Positions 46,347-55,378 of a DNA stretch of 64,000 nucleotides are shown here, in pieces. This DNA is from Pseudomonas fluorescens NCIMB 11764 (GTDB lineage Bacteria > Pseudomonadota > Gammaproteobacteria > Pseudomonadales > Pseudomonadaceae): assembly GCF_000293885.2 (NCBI RefSeq), contig NZ_CP010945.1, positions 5,972,001 to 6,036,000 on the forward strand, given 5' to 3'. Positions within the stretch are counted from its first letter, which is position 1. Every line of letters starts with the position of its first letter. The position numbers and the translations under genes are program-made. The notes beneath the pieces are model-generated. The model saw nothing but the letters and a program-made list of their open reading frames with translations, had not been told where the DNA came from and ran no database searches.

Positions 46347-47927
46347 TCACGGAATGGGTGGATTGTTCCAGCGTTGCACGGTGACGATCATGTGGCCTTC
46401 GCCGGTCAGGGATTTCCCTGCGTCGTCGACGGCGGCGATCACCTTGAGGTTGCCGGCATTGTTGGTGGACATTTTGCGTTGCGGGTTCGGCCCGGCATCG
46501 CCCGGGGTGAACACGCCGGTGTCGGCTTGCATGGTGCCGGCGAACTTGACGTCTTCGTCTTCCTTGGCGCGGTCGTCGAAGGCTTCGACCGACCACTGCG
46601 CCGGGAACACGCCGATGCGATACGGCTTGCCGTCAGCGCCCTTGCCCCACGCTTCAGCATCAAAACGCCCCTGGACTTTCGGCGTCGAACCACCGCCATC
46701 GCCGATCCGCGCCACCGAGAACTCGGGCACGACTTTGACTTCGGCAATTTTGCTGTAGACCGACAGGGTCGGGCCTTTCAGCGTGCCGACGGTGACGTTG
46801 CGCAGGCCCGGCTGGGCATTGGCGGCGGCTTTGAGTCTGACCTTGATACGATCTGCGTTTTGCTCGACAACCTCGACCACTTCCACGCCTTTGCCGAAGT
46901 TCGGTTTGCCGCTAAGACCGCTGCCGATCAGGGTCACTTCGGTCTCGACGCCAGCCTTCAGATAACCCGGCTGCACCGCCAGCAAACGACTGCTGCCCTG
47001 CTTGGCCGCGACGAAGTCCAGGCCGCGTTCATCGTGCTCGGCCTCGAACATCCGGCCCTGCATGGCATTGCCCTGGGCGGCGAACACCTGACGCATGGTC
47101 ACGCCGTCGATGGTCACGTTGCCACGCCATTCATAGCCGGTGTAGAGAATCGCGCTGCCGTCGCCATTGAACGGGGAGCCATCGGCGTATTGGCCTTTGA
47201 CGCTGACCTTGAACGTGTCGTCGCCATCGGCGCTCACGCTCATCACCCCGGCCAGTTCACCTTTGCCTGGCAAGTGGCCGCTGAAGCTCCAGTCGCCCAC
47301 CAGCGCCTCGGCTTTCGGCGCCGTGGCCTGCCATTTTTTCCAGGCCGGGTTGTCCAGCGGATAACGCTTGGCCAACAACGGCACCATGTCTTTTCGTGCC
47401 AGATCGAACCAGTCGCGGTCGCGAGACAGGGCCTGGTATTCCAGCGACGGCCACTGGCCGAGGTGGAAATTCACCAGACGCTCCCATTCCTGGGCCGGAC
47501 GCCGTTGCAGGGCGACCCGCGCCCCGGAGTGGCAGCGGCCGCACATCTGGCTGGTCTGGTCGTCGAATTTCTCGACAGTATTGAGTCGCCGCTCCAGCGC
47601 ATACCGAACGCCATCGGTCTCACTCGGCGCCAGGCCCTGAGTGTCGGCCAGGTACTTGACCAACGTGCGGCGGTCGTCATCGCTGATCTGCAAACCGTGC
47701 ATGGTCTGCATCCGGGCGATGCTCATCAGCCAGCCTTCCGGCGTTTTGCGCTGGTGACTGATGCGGCTCAGGGCATTATCGGCTTCAGGGGTGTGACAGC
47801 CCTGACAGGTTTCCTTGAGGATGGTCTGGGCGTCGCGGGCTGCCAGGCTATAAGGCGAATGCAGCGCCACACAGGCGGCCACGGCCAGCAGACTGACGCT
47901 CAGGCCTGATCGGAGTTTTCTCTTCAT
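46347..47927 (-). CDS. qhpA: Quinohemoprotein amine dehydrogenase alpha subunit, dihaem
   Basis: The 526-residue precursor has a Sec signal peptide ending near YSLAAR. Two c-type haem sites, CQGCH and CGRCH, lie in the N-terminal cytochrome domain, followed by beta-barrel domains. It passes electrons from the CTQ of the gamma subunit to a periplasmic acceptor such as a cytochrome c or azurin. It is the first gene of the minus-strand unit qhpA-D-C-B. The ATG at 47927 is preferred to a GTG six codons upstream because the charged start of the signal peptide (MKRKLRSG) follows it. Confidence 0.92.
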   Translation of the reverse strand: MKRKLRSGLSVSLLAVAACVALHSPYSLAARDAQTILKETCQGCHTPEADNALSRISHQRKTPEGWLMSIARMQTMHGLQISDDDRRTLVKYLADTQGLAPSETDGVRYALERRLNTVEKFDDQTSQMCGRCHSGARVALQRRPAQEWERLVNFHLGQWPSLEYQALSRDRDWFDLARKDMVPLLAKRYPLDNPAWKKWQATAPKAEALVGDWSFSGHLPGKGELAGVMSVSADGDDTFKVSVKGQYADGSPFNGDGSAILYTGYEWRGNVTIDGVTMRQVFAAQGNAMQGRMFEAEHDERGLDFVAAKQGSSRLLAVQPGYLKAGVETEVTLIGSGLSGKPNFGKGVEVVEVVEQNADRIKVRLKAAANAQPGLRNVTVGTLKGPTLSVYSKIAEVKVVPEFSVARIGDGGGSTPKVQGRFDAEAWGKGADGKPYRIGVFPAQWSVEAFDDRAKEDEDVKFAGTMQADTGVFTPGDAGPNPQRKMSTNNAGNLKVIAAVDDAGKSLTGEGHMIVTVQRWNNPPIP

Positions 47928-48040
47928 CAACGTCGAACCTCGCACGGTGCTTTCTTATTTTTGTGGCTTATCGTTTTTATGGTTTCTGCCGCCGGCGGCG
48001 CACCGCAGACGGAGGCAAGAGAAACGTCTGCGATGACCAA

Positions 48041-48056
48041 TACACGGAGCGTGCCA
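48041..48056 (-). promoter_or_regulatory. Candidate sigma-54 promoter of the qhpADCB unit
   Basis: On the minus strand TGGCACG (48050-48056) is a perfect -24 element, followed after four bases by GTGTA where TTGCA is expected, so the -12 element is imperfect. It lies about 115 bases before the qhpA start. A sigma-54 activator gene is present at 55378-57282. Confidence 0.45.
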
Positions 48057-48133
48057 GCTTGCCGATTAGCTTTTTAATCAAGCGGTTGCGTGAAGTTGAC
48101 TGCGGTTGAGCCTGCCTGAGCCTGAGCACTTGC

Positions 48134-48148
48134 GTCTAATATCGCGAC
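48134..48148 (-). promoter_or_regulatory. Candidate activator binding site upstream of qhpA
   Basis: The minus strand reads GTCGCGATATTAGAC. It shares GTCGCGAT and a terminal GAC with the site upstream of the aldehyde dehydrogenase gene (49934-49948). It lies about 80 bases upstream of the candidate -24 element, as usual for sigma-54 enhancers. Confidence 0.45.
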
Positions 48149-48271
48149 AGGTGTTGCAGTCTGAGACAAGCATAGTTGCCGTGGCGGCAACAGCTCATCG
48201 CCCGACGATTGACGGCAATCCCCTGCGGGGGCGAAATAAGTGTTCATCCATTGCCAGTCGGGGGTCCCAAC

Positions 48272-48628
48272 ATGGCAAGCGTCACTGTCCTGGCGGGGGA
48301 CTTTCTGCAGGGTGACGGAGAGTACACAGACGGCGTTTTCACCCTGAGAACGTCGCTCCACCCGTGGCCCGGCATCACCCTGCCACTTTCCTCGTTCAAA
48401 AGCGTGGAAGTCGCCAACGAGGATTCGATCAATAACATCAAGGACGCCATCGGTTTCGGCGTCGCCGGCGCCATGCTGCTCGGCCCCATCGGCGCCATTG
48501 CCGGTTTCATGCTGGCCGGAAAGGAAACCGAAGTGACGTTCCTGGCCACGCTCAAGGACGACAGGAAATTACTGGTTGCCGTAGATGGCAACACGTTCGA
48601 CGATATTTTTCGGAGAATCGCCGCCTGA
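48272..48628 (+). CDS. Small protein of unknown function with a glycine-rich hydrophobic segment
   Basis: The 118-residue product begins ASVTVLAGDFLQGDGEY and has a central hydrophobic Gly/Ala-rich run (FGVAGAMLLGPIGAIAGFML) that could be a membrane hairpin or glycine-zipper element. It then has ATLKDDRKLLVAVDGNTF. It has no signal peptide. The ATG at 48272 is used; no strong Shine-Dalgarno sequence is seen. The 344-base gap before it holds the qhpA promoter region on the other strand. I do not recognise a function. Confidence 0.6.
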   Translation: MASVTVLAGDFLQGDGEYTDGVFTLRTSLHPWPGITLPLSSFKSVEVANEDSINNIKDAIGFGVAGAMLLGPIGAIAGFMLAGKETEVTFLATLKDDRKLLVAVDGNTFDDIFRRIAA

Positions 48629-48640
48629 TTACTCAGCGCG

Positions 48641-48666
48641 AGCCGCACCGGTTACACGGTGCGGCT
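48641..48666. terminator. Hairpin between convergent genes
   Basis: AGCCGCACCG and CGGTGCGGCT form a perfect 10-base stem around GTTACA. It lies between the ends of the gene at 48272 and the DUF1652 gene. Confidence 0.65.
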
Positions 48667-48676
48667 TGTCGCTGGT

Positions 48677-48931
48677 TCAGATCGAATAGGTGGGATGAAT
48701 GCTTTTGTGCGCCTCGATTTCCTGACGCATGTCCGCCACCAGTGTGGCGATGGCATGGGGACTGTCCAGTGTCCACACCGGAACGTGGGTGGCGATCAGG
48801 TCCACTTTGCCAGTCATGCAGTCACAGACCCGGATCGTCAGGGACTGGTCCGCTTCCATGTTGCAGGTGCAGACGGCGGGCAGAAAGCTGTGTTCGATGA
48901 TGCTTTGGATTTCCAGGGTTGAAAGGAACAT
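48677..48931 (-). CDS. DUF1652-family protein
   Basis: The 84-residue protein starts FLSTLEIQSIIEHSFLPAVCTC and has three further Cys/Met-rich spots (CNMEAD, RVCDCMTG). It ends with a helix IATLVADMRQEIEAHK. This is the pattern of the small Pseudomonas-specific DUF1652 proteins. The start is ATG 48931. Function is unknown. Confidence 0.8.
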   Translation of the reverse strand: MFLSTLEIQSIIEHSFLPAVCTCNMEADQSLTIRVCDCMTGKVDLIATHVPVWTLDSPHAIATLVADMRQEIEAHKSIHPTYSI

Positions 48932-49118
48932 CGCAACCTCCCTTACACCAGATGTGTGCCGGGTAAATGCTCCGTCATTTCACCCACCGAGCCTGAAAAT
49001 TCTATTCTCCAAAAGTGGGGGGCTCAAGAGCGCAACCCGGTTGCTCGTCGTCTCGGCGTTCAAGCTTTCGCGCTACCCGTCGATAACCTGCTACACCAAA
49101 CGTTAAGGGAATGACGAC

Positions 49119-49847
49119 ATGGCAATTTCTTTAAACTCAGCCTCGATCCAGCCATCGGCCGCTCAGCTCAGCCAGTCCAGCCAACCACTGACAGCGAAAA
49201 CGCTGAGTGAAGAGCAGCAGAAAACGACGGTAAACATCAATCCCGCGGCGATTTATCATCCAAGCGATGAGGCGCCTGCCACCAGTCTGACCATCGAATC
49301 GATCGAGACCTGGATCGGCCGCAGCCAGTCGCCTGATTTCCCGCAGGTTGCCGAGCGGCACCAAAACGCCCATCAATCGCTGAAATCCTCTTTTGAAGAG
49401 TTCCAGTCTGCGTTGGCCCACGCCTACCCGGACCTCGCCGACAAAAAATTCGGCTTCACCATTCAAGCGGATGGAAGCCTCAAGGCCCTCAACACTTCTG
49501 GCGCGCTCAGTTCTTCCGACATGAATCGGCTGAACAATTTGCTGAATGCATCCAGTTCGCTCAAATCGGCAGCGAGCAGTTACCGCGACGCCTCCATCGA
49601 GCTGGTGGCCGCCGACTCCGTCTGGGGGGGCAGCTACGTGGGCGGGTACAACCTGAACAAGGAGAACTTCGCCAACACCATCGATCTGGGCGCCCTGTTC
49701 TTGAAGAAAGGCTCGGCGCCAAACGCTGAAACCCTGAACGGCTTCTTCTCCTCTCAGTTGTGGAGCAAAGGCGAGCGGATGACGCAGGAGATGGAAGTGC
49801 AGATGCTGACCGAGCGCGACGCCAAGAAGATCGACGAGACGGTCTGA
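49119..49847 (+). CDS. Protein of unknown function with a Ser/Gln-rich N-terminus, possibly secreted
   Basis: The 242-residue product has a low-complexity Ser/Gln/Ala-rich start (ISLNSASIQPSAAQLSQSS) with no Sec signal. Helical and polar sequence follows, with SYVGGYNLNKENFANTID near residue 170. Such N-termini are common in substrates of type III secretion and in some flagellar or surface proteins, but nothing here proves export. AAGGGA at 49105-49110 is the likely ribosome binding site. No secretion genes are in the window. I do not recognise the family. Confidence 0.55.
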   Translation: MAISLNSASIQPSAAQLSQSSQPLTAKTLSEEQQKTTVNINPAAIYHPSDEAPATSLTIESIETWIGRSQSPDFPQVAERHQNAHQSLKSSFEEFQSALAHAYPDLADKKFGFTIQADGSLKALNTSGALSSSDMNRLNNLLNASSSLKSAASSYRDASIELVAADSVWGGSYVGGYNLNKENFANTIDLGALFLKKGSAPNAETLNGFFSSQLWSKGERMTQEMEVQMLTERDAKKIDETV

Positions 49848-49933
49848 TTGCAGACAGCGCAGCGTATCGCCCGAATCAGCCCGGACATTCCATAGGTCTG
49901 GGCTGAAAAACCGTCTCTTGAATCTCAGGCACC

Positions 49934-49948
49934 GTCGCGATTTGCGAC
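49934..49948 (+). promoter_or_regulatory. Candidate activator binding site upstream of the aldehyde dehydrogenase gene
   Basis: GTCGC-N5-GCGAC is a perfect inverted repeat with the core GTCGCGAT, shared with the site upstream of qhpA. It lies about 77 bases upstream of the sigma-54 -24 element. Confidence 0.5.
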
Positions 49949-50024
49949 AACACGGCAGAACCCGGCGGTCCCGGATCTCATCCAACGCCCGCCGCCAAAG
50001 GGCTCTCCGACCCTTGCGGACACT

Positions 50025-50039
50025 TGGCACAGCCATTGC
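50025..50039 (+). promoter_or_regulatory. Sigma-54 promoter of the aldehyde dehydrogenase gene
   Basis: TGGCAC-N5-TTGC has the conserved GG and GC at the proper 12-base distance. It ends 37 bases before the ATG at 50077. Confidence 0.75.
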
Positions 50040-50076
50040 GAAAGCCTCGTTCTCACGAACAACAAGAGGCCTCGCC

Positions 50077-51567
50077 ATGACGCTCCCCTACCTGCTTCCC
50101 GCCACCTCGGCGTTCATCCAGCGCGCCCCGCGCATGCTTATCGGCGGCGACTGGGTCGAGGCCGCCGACGGCCAGACCATGCCCCTGCACAACCCGGCCA
50201 CCGGCGAGGTGCTGTGCGTGGTGCCGCGGGCCACGCCGGAAGACGTTGACCGGGCTGTGCTCGCGGCGCGTCAGGCGTTCGATGATTCCGCCTGGACCCG
50301 TACCCGTCCTCGCGAGCGGCAAAACCTGCTGTGGAAACTCGCCGACCTGATGCAGCGCGACGCCGAATTGCTGGCGCAGCTGGAATGCCTGAACAACGGC
50401 AAGAGCGCGGCGGTGGCCCAAGTGATGGACGTGCAACTGTCCATCGACTTTCTGCGTTACATGGCCGGTTGGGCGACCAAGATCGAAGGCTCCAGCGTAG
50501 AAGTATCGTTGCCGTTGATGCCCAACGATCAGTTCCACAGTTTCATTCGTCGCGAAGCGGTGGGCGTGGTCGGAGCCATCGTCGCCTGGAACTTCCCGCT
50601 GTTGCTGGCCTGCTGGAAACTCGGCCCGGCCCTGGCCACCGGCTGCACCGTGGTGCTCAAGCCCGCCGACGAAACGCCGCTGACCGCACTGAAACTCGCG
50701 GAGCTGGTACTGGAAGCCGGTTATCCGCAAGGTGTGTTCAACGTGGTCACCGGCACCGGCATCACCGCTGGTTCAGCCCTCACGCACAACCCGCTGGTGG
50801 ACAAGCTGACCTTCACCGGTTCCACCGCCGTGGGCAAGCAGATCGGCAAGATCGCCATGGATTCCATGACCCGCGTCACCCTGGAGCTGGGTGGAAAATC
50901 GCCGACCATTGTCATGGCCGATGCCGACCTGAAGACCGCCGCTGCGGGCGCCGCCAGTGCGATCTTCTTCAATCAGGGCCAGGTGTGCTGTGCCGGTTCG
51001 CGCCTGTATGTGCAGCGCAAGCATTTCGACAATGTGGTGGCGGACATCGCCGACATTGCCAACGCCATGAAGCTCGGCAACGGGCTGGACCCGAGCGTGG
51101 AGATGGGGCCGCTGATTTCTGCGCGGCAGCAGGAACGGGTTTACGGGTACATCGAAAAGGGCCGGGAAAGCGGCGCGACCATCGCCTGCGGCGGTGAGCA
51201 GTTCGGGCCGGGATTCTTCGTCAAGCCGACGGTAATCGTCGATGTCGATCAGAAGCATTCGCTGGTGCAGGAAGAGATCTTCGGGCCGGTGCTGGTGGCG
51301 ATTCCGTTCGATGATGAGGCCGATGCGTTGCGCATGGCCAATGACAGTCCCTACGGGCTTGGCGCGAGCATCTGGTCGAATGATCTGGCGGCGGTGCACC
51401 GGATGATTCCGCGGATCAAGTCGGGTTCGGTCTGGGTCAATTGCCACAGCGCCCTGGACCCGGCATTGCCGTTTGGCGGGTACAAGATGTCGGGGGTTGG
51501 GCGTGAGATGGGGTATGCGGCGATCGAGCATTACACCGAATTGAAGTCGGTGTTGATCAAGCTGTGA
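50077..51567 (+). CDS. NAD-dependent aldehyde dehydrogenase, phenylacetaldehyde dehydrogenase-like
   Basis: The 496-residue enzyme has the aldehyde dehydrogenase signature ELGGKSP with the general-base Glu (about residue 271) and the catalytic Cys in GQVCCAGSR (about 306). It also has the cofactor-binding FTGST. It would oxidise the aldehyde produced by amine dehydrogenase, for example phenylacetaldehyde from phenylethylamine, to the acid. It stands between the qhp structural genes and the qhp maturation genes and has a sigma-54 promoter with an upstream site like that of qhpA. The ATG at 50077 matches the family start. The exact aldehyde is not shown by sequence alone; PeaE and FeaB are the nearest roles. 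Confidence 0.85.
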   Translation: MTLPYLLPATSAFIQRAPRMLIGGDWVEAADGQTMPLHNPATGEVLCVVPRATPEDVDRAVLAARQAFDDSAWTRTRPRERQNLLWKLADLMQRDAELLAQLECLNNGKSAAVAQVMDVQLSIDFLRYMAGWATKIEGSSVEVSLPLMPNDQFHSFIRREAVGVVGAIVAWNFPLLLACWKLGPALATGCTVVLKPADETPLTALKLAELVLEAGYPQGVFNVVTGTGITAGSALTHNPLVDKLTFTGSTAVGKQIGKIAMDSMTRVTLELGGKSPTIVMADADLKTAAAGAASAIFFNQGQVCCAGSRLYVQRKHFDNVVADIADIANAMKLGNGLDPSVEMGPLISARQQERVYGYIEKGRESGATIACGGEQFGPGFFVKPTVIVDVDQKHSLVQEEIFGPVLVAIPFDDEADALRMANDSPYGLGASIWSNDLAAVHRMIPRIKSGSVWVNCHSALDPALPFGGYKMSGVGREMGYAAIEHYTELKSVLIKL

Positions 51568-51582
51568 TCTTCATCGTTCTTT

Positions 51583-51690
51583 AGGCCGCCTTCGCGGGCA
51601 AGCCCGCTCCCTCAGTGATTTGTGTGTGCCGCAGATTGCAGGTTCACCACAAAAACCTGTGGGAGCGGGCCTGCCCGCGAAGAGGCCGGC
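51583..51690. repeat. REP-type inverted pair (GGAGCGGGCTTGCCCGCGAA family)
   Basis: CTTCGCGGGCAAGCCCGCTC and GGAGCGGGCCTGCCCGCGAA face each other across about 45 bases between the convergent aldehyde dehydrogenase gene and qhpG. Confidence 0.85.
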
Positions 51691-51706
51691 CCTGGCAACC
51701 GAGATT

Positions 51707-52996
51707 TCAGGGTTTGAATCCCTGCCCCAACAACCAACTGCGAACCATCCTGCCCTGCTCCATCGTCAACCCGGCTAAAGCCTGTTCCGCCGGTTCAGTG
51801 CGCAAACGACGCACCAAAGGCGCCAGTTCAACCCCCTGAACATGCCAGATCCCCAACGGCTGATCCGCCGTGATCACCACCTCGGCCTCATCCACAAACC
51901 CCTCTTTCAACACCGGCGCTCGCTCGATTTTCAACGAAGAAAAATCAGCCTCGGCATGCGCGACCTGCGCATCCGGCCACTGCCGTCGCGCCTGCCAGAA
52001 CGGCTGATCCGGCCAACGCTGCTCATCGGCATAAAAATCCCGCCCGATCCGCGCAAACCGCAAAAACAACTGCTCCACCCGTTGCTGATGAAAACGCTGG
52101 GCCAACGCCGCCCGCTCCGGTTTTCGCAACAGCGTGTTGATCACCGTTGGCGCCTGCAACGCCGAGGACAAGGACTGAAAGATGCCGTTGCCCGACAGCG
52201 GATCCACCGCCATCGCCGCATCGCCGACTCGAATCCAGTTTTCGCCGCACACCTGTGGGCTCAGGATCGCGGTGCTGCTGCGGGCATGCAACTGTAGATC
52301 GACCTCAGGCTCGCCACCGAAAAACGCCTGCGCCAACATAGAATCCCGACGCCGCTGGCGACAGTAATCAAGCAACCGCGGCTTGCCTGGCAAGTGCGCG
52401 CTGGCCACGTCCACTGTCCACTGCCAATAACACTGACCGTCCGCCCGCCGTGCCATCCACGCCCAGCCGTCCTCAAGGCTTTCCACGGCGCTGGCGGTGT
52501 CGCCCGGTGCGGCTTGCCAGCGATTGAGCAAGCTGACCGTCTCCGGGCCGCGCAGGCCTTTGCCGAGCGCCGGCGCCTGGCGTCCACGTGCCTCCACCAG
52601 AAAATCGGCGACCAGCGCTTCGCGTCCCTCAATCTCGACCCGATGCCCCGCAGCCCAGGTCTGAACGCTCAGCACTCGACCTTCGACCAACTCGACGCCC
52701 GCCAGGCGCAGGTCTTCACGAAGACCTCGATCAAAGTTCGGGCGGTCCAGCAGAAATTCGATGTTTTGCGCATGCTGTTGGCCGTTCCACGACACCTGCC
52801 GTTGAGACGGTAACGCCGCATCCGCCAACGCTTGATGCAGACCGGCACCGCGCAGGGCCTCCAGCACCCGGATCGAAACGCCCTCCAGTGCGGCAAACCG
52901 TCGCCACTCGCTGACCAGCGTCACGGCGTAACCGAGCCGGCGCAAGCCCAGGGCCACTGCCGCGCCCGCCGGCCCGGCGCCAAGAATCACAATCAT
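51707..52996 (-). CDS. qhpG: FAD-dependent monooxygenase QhpG
   Basis: The 429-residue flavoprotein begins with the dinucleotide motif ILGAGPAGAAVALGL and has the second FAD site RVGDAAMAVDPLSGNG (about residue 266). QhpG dihydroxylates the Trp of the gamma subunit in the last steps of CTQ formation. It is encoded in a tight unit with qhpE (4-base overlap) and qhpF, which fixes the assignment over a generic tryptophan-halogenase-like enzyme. It has no signal peptide, in keeping with cytoplasmic action before export of QhpC. Confidence 0.88.
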   Translation of the reverse strand: MIVILGAGPAGAAVALGLRRLGYAVTLVSEWRRFAALEGVSIRVLEALRGAGLHQALADAALPSQRQVSWNGQQHAQNIEFLLDRPNFDRGLREDLRLAGVELVEGRVLSVQTWAAGHRVEIEGREALVADFLVEARGRQAPALGKGLRGPETVSLLNRWQAAPGDTASAVESLEDGWAWMARRADGQCYWQWTVDVASAHLPGKPRLLDYCRQRRRDSMLAQAFFGGEPEVDLQLHARSSTAILSPQVCGENWIRVGDAAMAVDPLSGNGIFQSLSSALQAPTVINTLLRKPERAALAQRFHQQRVEQLFLRFARIGRDFYADEQRWPDQPFWQARRQWPDAQVAHAEADFSSLKIERAPVLKEGFVDEAEVVITADQPLGIWHVQGVELAPLVRRLRTEPAEQALAGLTMEQGRMVRSWLLGQGFKP

Positions 52997-53670
52997 GCGC
53001 CGAAGCGCCGTTCAGGCCCGCGATACCGCGCGTTTTCCCGCAGCCAGTCGATGACCTGCTCGTTGCTCGCCTCGGGATGCGCAACCAGGAAACCCGCAAT
53101 GTGCCCGCTCAACGCCGCGCAGCCCAGACTGGCGCCAGACTGACCCGGGTACGTGCCGTGCACGCACGCCGCAAAATCCGCCTGGGCGCTGTTGAGCCAC
53201 GACCACTCCTGTTCGGCGCAGCGTGCATCGCCGGTGACGCGCAGCACCAGTGGATAATTCGCCGGGAACACACCCTCGCCCTGGGCCGGGCTGGACGCAC
53301 ACAGCAAAATGCCCCGGGCAACCGCCGCTGCACACGCCTCGCGCAACAGGCTGCGATCCTGCCGCAAGCCGAGGCTCAGATTGATCAGCCGCACGTCCTG
53401 CGCCACCAGCCAGTCGATGGCCGTGGCAATCTGCAAGGCACTGGTGACGCCACGCTGATCGAACACCTGAGCCACGCAGAACACCGCAGAAGGGGCCCGA
53501 TGACTGATGGCTTCGATCACCGCGCTGCCGTGACCGAGCGGGTCGTCGCGCAAGTCACTTTCGGCCAGGCCGTCCGCCAGTAACGAGAACCGCCGTCCGG
53601 CGATCACCTGCACCCGCTGCGCCGCCGAATGACCGCTGTCGACGACCCCGACTCGCAGTTCAGACTTCAT
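52993..53670 (-). CDS. qhpE: Subtilisin-like leader protease QhpE
   Basis: The 225-residue serine protease is short for the subtilase family. It has the catalytic Asp in VGVVDSGH (about residue 11), His in GHGSAV (about 47) and Ser in SGASLGC (about 180). QhpE cuts the 28-residue leader from the crosslinked gamma subunit in the cytoplasm. It has no signal peptide or prodomain, matching that role. Its start lies inside the end of qhpF (11-base overlap) and its stop overlaps the qhpG start, so the three are translationally coupled. Confidence 0.88.
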   Translation of the reverse strand: MKSELRVGVVDSGHSAAQRVQVIAGRRFSLLADGLAESDLRDDPLGHGSAVIEAISHRAPSAVFCVAQVFDQRGVTSALQIATAIDWLVAQDVRLINLSLGLRQDRSLLREACAAAVARGILLCASSPAQGEGVFPANYPLVLRVTGDARCAEQEWSWLNSAQADFAACVHGTYPGQSGASLGCAALSGHIAGFLVAHPEASNEQVIDWLRENARYRGPERRFGA

Positions 53671-55378
53671 GCTGCACCGTTTTTGAAGTCAGCACGCCGT
53701 CGAGCAATTCGAAGCGCAGATCGGCGTCGGCCAGGGTTGAAGGGCGATGGCTGATGAGGATGCGCGTGCGCCCGGCAAACAGACGGTCGATGGCCTCGAT
53801 CACTTCGCGCTCGGTGGCTTCATCCACCGCCGAGGTCGCTTCGTCCAGCACCAGAATCAACGGGTCCTGCAGCAGCGCCCGGGCAATTGCGATGCGTTGC
53901 TTCTGGCCGCCCGACAACTGCTGACCGCGCTCGCCCAGCGGGCTGTCGAGGCCTTCGGGCAATGAGGCGATCAGGCTGTCGAGTTGTGCCAGCCGCGCCA
54001 CTTCGGCAATCGCTTCGCGGCTGGCGTCAGGCACGGCGTAGGCCAGGTTGTCGGCGAGGCTACCGCGAAACAAAACAATGTCCTGACTGACCACGGCAAT
54101 CCGCCGGCGCAACTGGAACAGGTCCAGTTCGCGCAGGTCGACCTCGCCCAGCAACACCCGGCCGGACTGTGGATCGTGGTGCCGTTGCAGCAAATCGATC
54201 AGCGTCGATTTGCCGACTCCGGAGCCGCCACTCAGGGCCACTTTCAAACCGTAGGGAATCCGCGCTTCGATGCCGCGCAAGGTGGTCGGGCGACCGGGAT
54301 GGCTGAAGTGCACGTCGTCGAAACGCAGTTCGCCGCAGGTCGGCATCGGCTTGGGTTCAACGGGTGTCAAAACCGTCGGTTGTTCACCGCGCAATTCCAT
54401 CACGCGCCCGAGACTGACGGTCATCCGCTGAATCGCGACATAGAGCCCGAGCAGGCTTTGAACCGGTCCTACGGCCATCCCCAGATAGGTGGAAAACGCG
54501 ATCAACGCGCCCAGTTGCCACGTTCCTTGCACCACCCAGTAACCGCCAATCAAAAATGCACAGGCGCGGGACAGTGAGGTCAACGTGCCCGGCACCGCCT
54601 GAGTGAAAAACTCGGTGACTTGCAGGCGCAGCAACTGACTCATATAGCCCTGCCCCAGAGCCTCCAGCCGCCGCGACTCACGCTGCTGCTGGCCGGCCGA
54701 CTGAATGAATTTCATCACCGGCAACGTCTCGACCATGAACGACGACATGTCCGCAGAACGCTCGCGCAACTGGCGGACATCGCGCTCGACCTTGCGCCGC
54801 ATCCAGCGCAGCCAGAGCACATCGAGCGGAATCAGCACCAACGCCAGCAACGAAAGCTTCCACGACAAGGTCAGCAACATCGCCACCGCGACCACCAGAC
54901 CGATCACACTCGACACCGCCGAGAACAGAGAGTCCACGGCGAAGCGCTGAATTTCGGCGACATCGCCATCGAGGCGCGACATCAGATCACCGATGCGCCG
55001 CTGACCGTAGAAGCTTGGCGACAAGGTTTGCAAATGCCGATAAAGGTCGTCGCGCAGTGAAAACAGAATCCGCCCGGACAACCGTGTATGCAGGTAACGA
55101 TTGATCCCCGACAGCGCCGTCCCCAGCAACCCGGCGACGATCATCAGCCCGGCGATCAGTACCAGCATGGGGAAGTTGCGCGCCAGCAAGCCATCGTCGA
55201 TCAACAGCTTGGTCAGCCAGGGTTGCACCAGCACCAGCGACGATGCGCAGACCGACAACCCCAGCAACCCGGCAATCGCCAGACGATGCGGCCGCACAAA
55301 GCTGTATAGCCAGCGCAACGCCGCTTGCAGGGCCTCGGGGTTCTGGCTGTCGATCAGCCGAACGATCAGGCGCTGCAT
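53660..55378 (-). CDS. qhpF: ABC transporter QhpF, exporter of the processed gamma subunit
   Basis: The 572-residue half-transporter has an N-terminal six-helix membrane domain (about 35-330). The ATPase domain has Walker A (GGSGVGKST), signature LSGGQKQR and Walker B (LILVLDEATSAVD). In this system QhpF is proposed to move the crosslinked, trimmed QhpC peptide to the periplasm, since QhpC lacks a Sec signal. The ATG at 55378 shares one base with the stop of the upstream regulator gene; a GTG one codon earlier is possible. It overlaps qhpE by 11 bases. Confidence 0.88.
   Translation of the reverse strand: MQRLIVRLIDSQNPEALQAALRWLYSFVRPHRLAIAGLLGLSVCASSLVLVQPWLTKLLIDDGLLARNFPMLVLIAGLMIVAGLLGTALSGINRYLHTRLSGRILFSLRDDLYRHLQTLSPSFYGQRRIGDLMSRLDGDVAEIQRFAVDSLFSAVSSVIGLVVAVAMLLTLSWKLSLLALVLIPLDVLWLRWMRRKVERDVRQLRERSADMSSFMVETLPVMKFIQSAGQQQRESRRLEALGQGYMSQLLRLQVTEFFTQAVPGTLTSLSRACAFLIGGYWVVQGTWQLGALIAFSTYLGMAVGPVQSLLGLYVAIQRMTVSLGRVMELRGEQPTVLTPVEPKPMPTCGELRFDDVHFSHPGRPTTLRGIEARIPYGLKVALSGGSGVGKSTLIDLLQRHHDPQSGRVLLGEVDLRELDLFQLRRRIAVVSQDIVLFRGSLADNLAYAVPDASREAIAEVARLAQLDSLIASLPEGLDSPLGERGQQLSGGQKQRIAIARALLQDPLILVLDEATSAVDEATEREVIEAIDRLFAGRTRILISHRPSTLADADLRFELLDGVLTSKTVQHEV

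Noticed and set aside
46200..47909. A 569-codon plus-strand frame opposite qhpA.
   Set aside because: qhpA has a signal peptide and two haem motifs; the opposite frame lacks a ribosome binding site and recognisable motifs.
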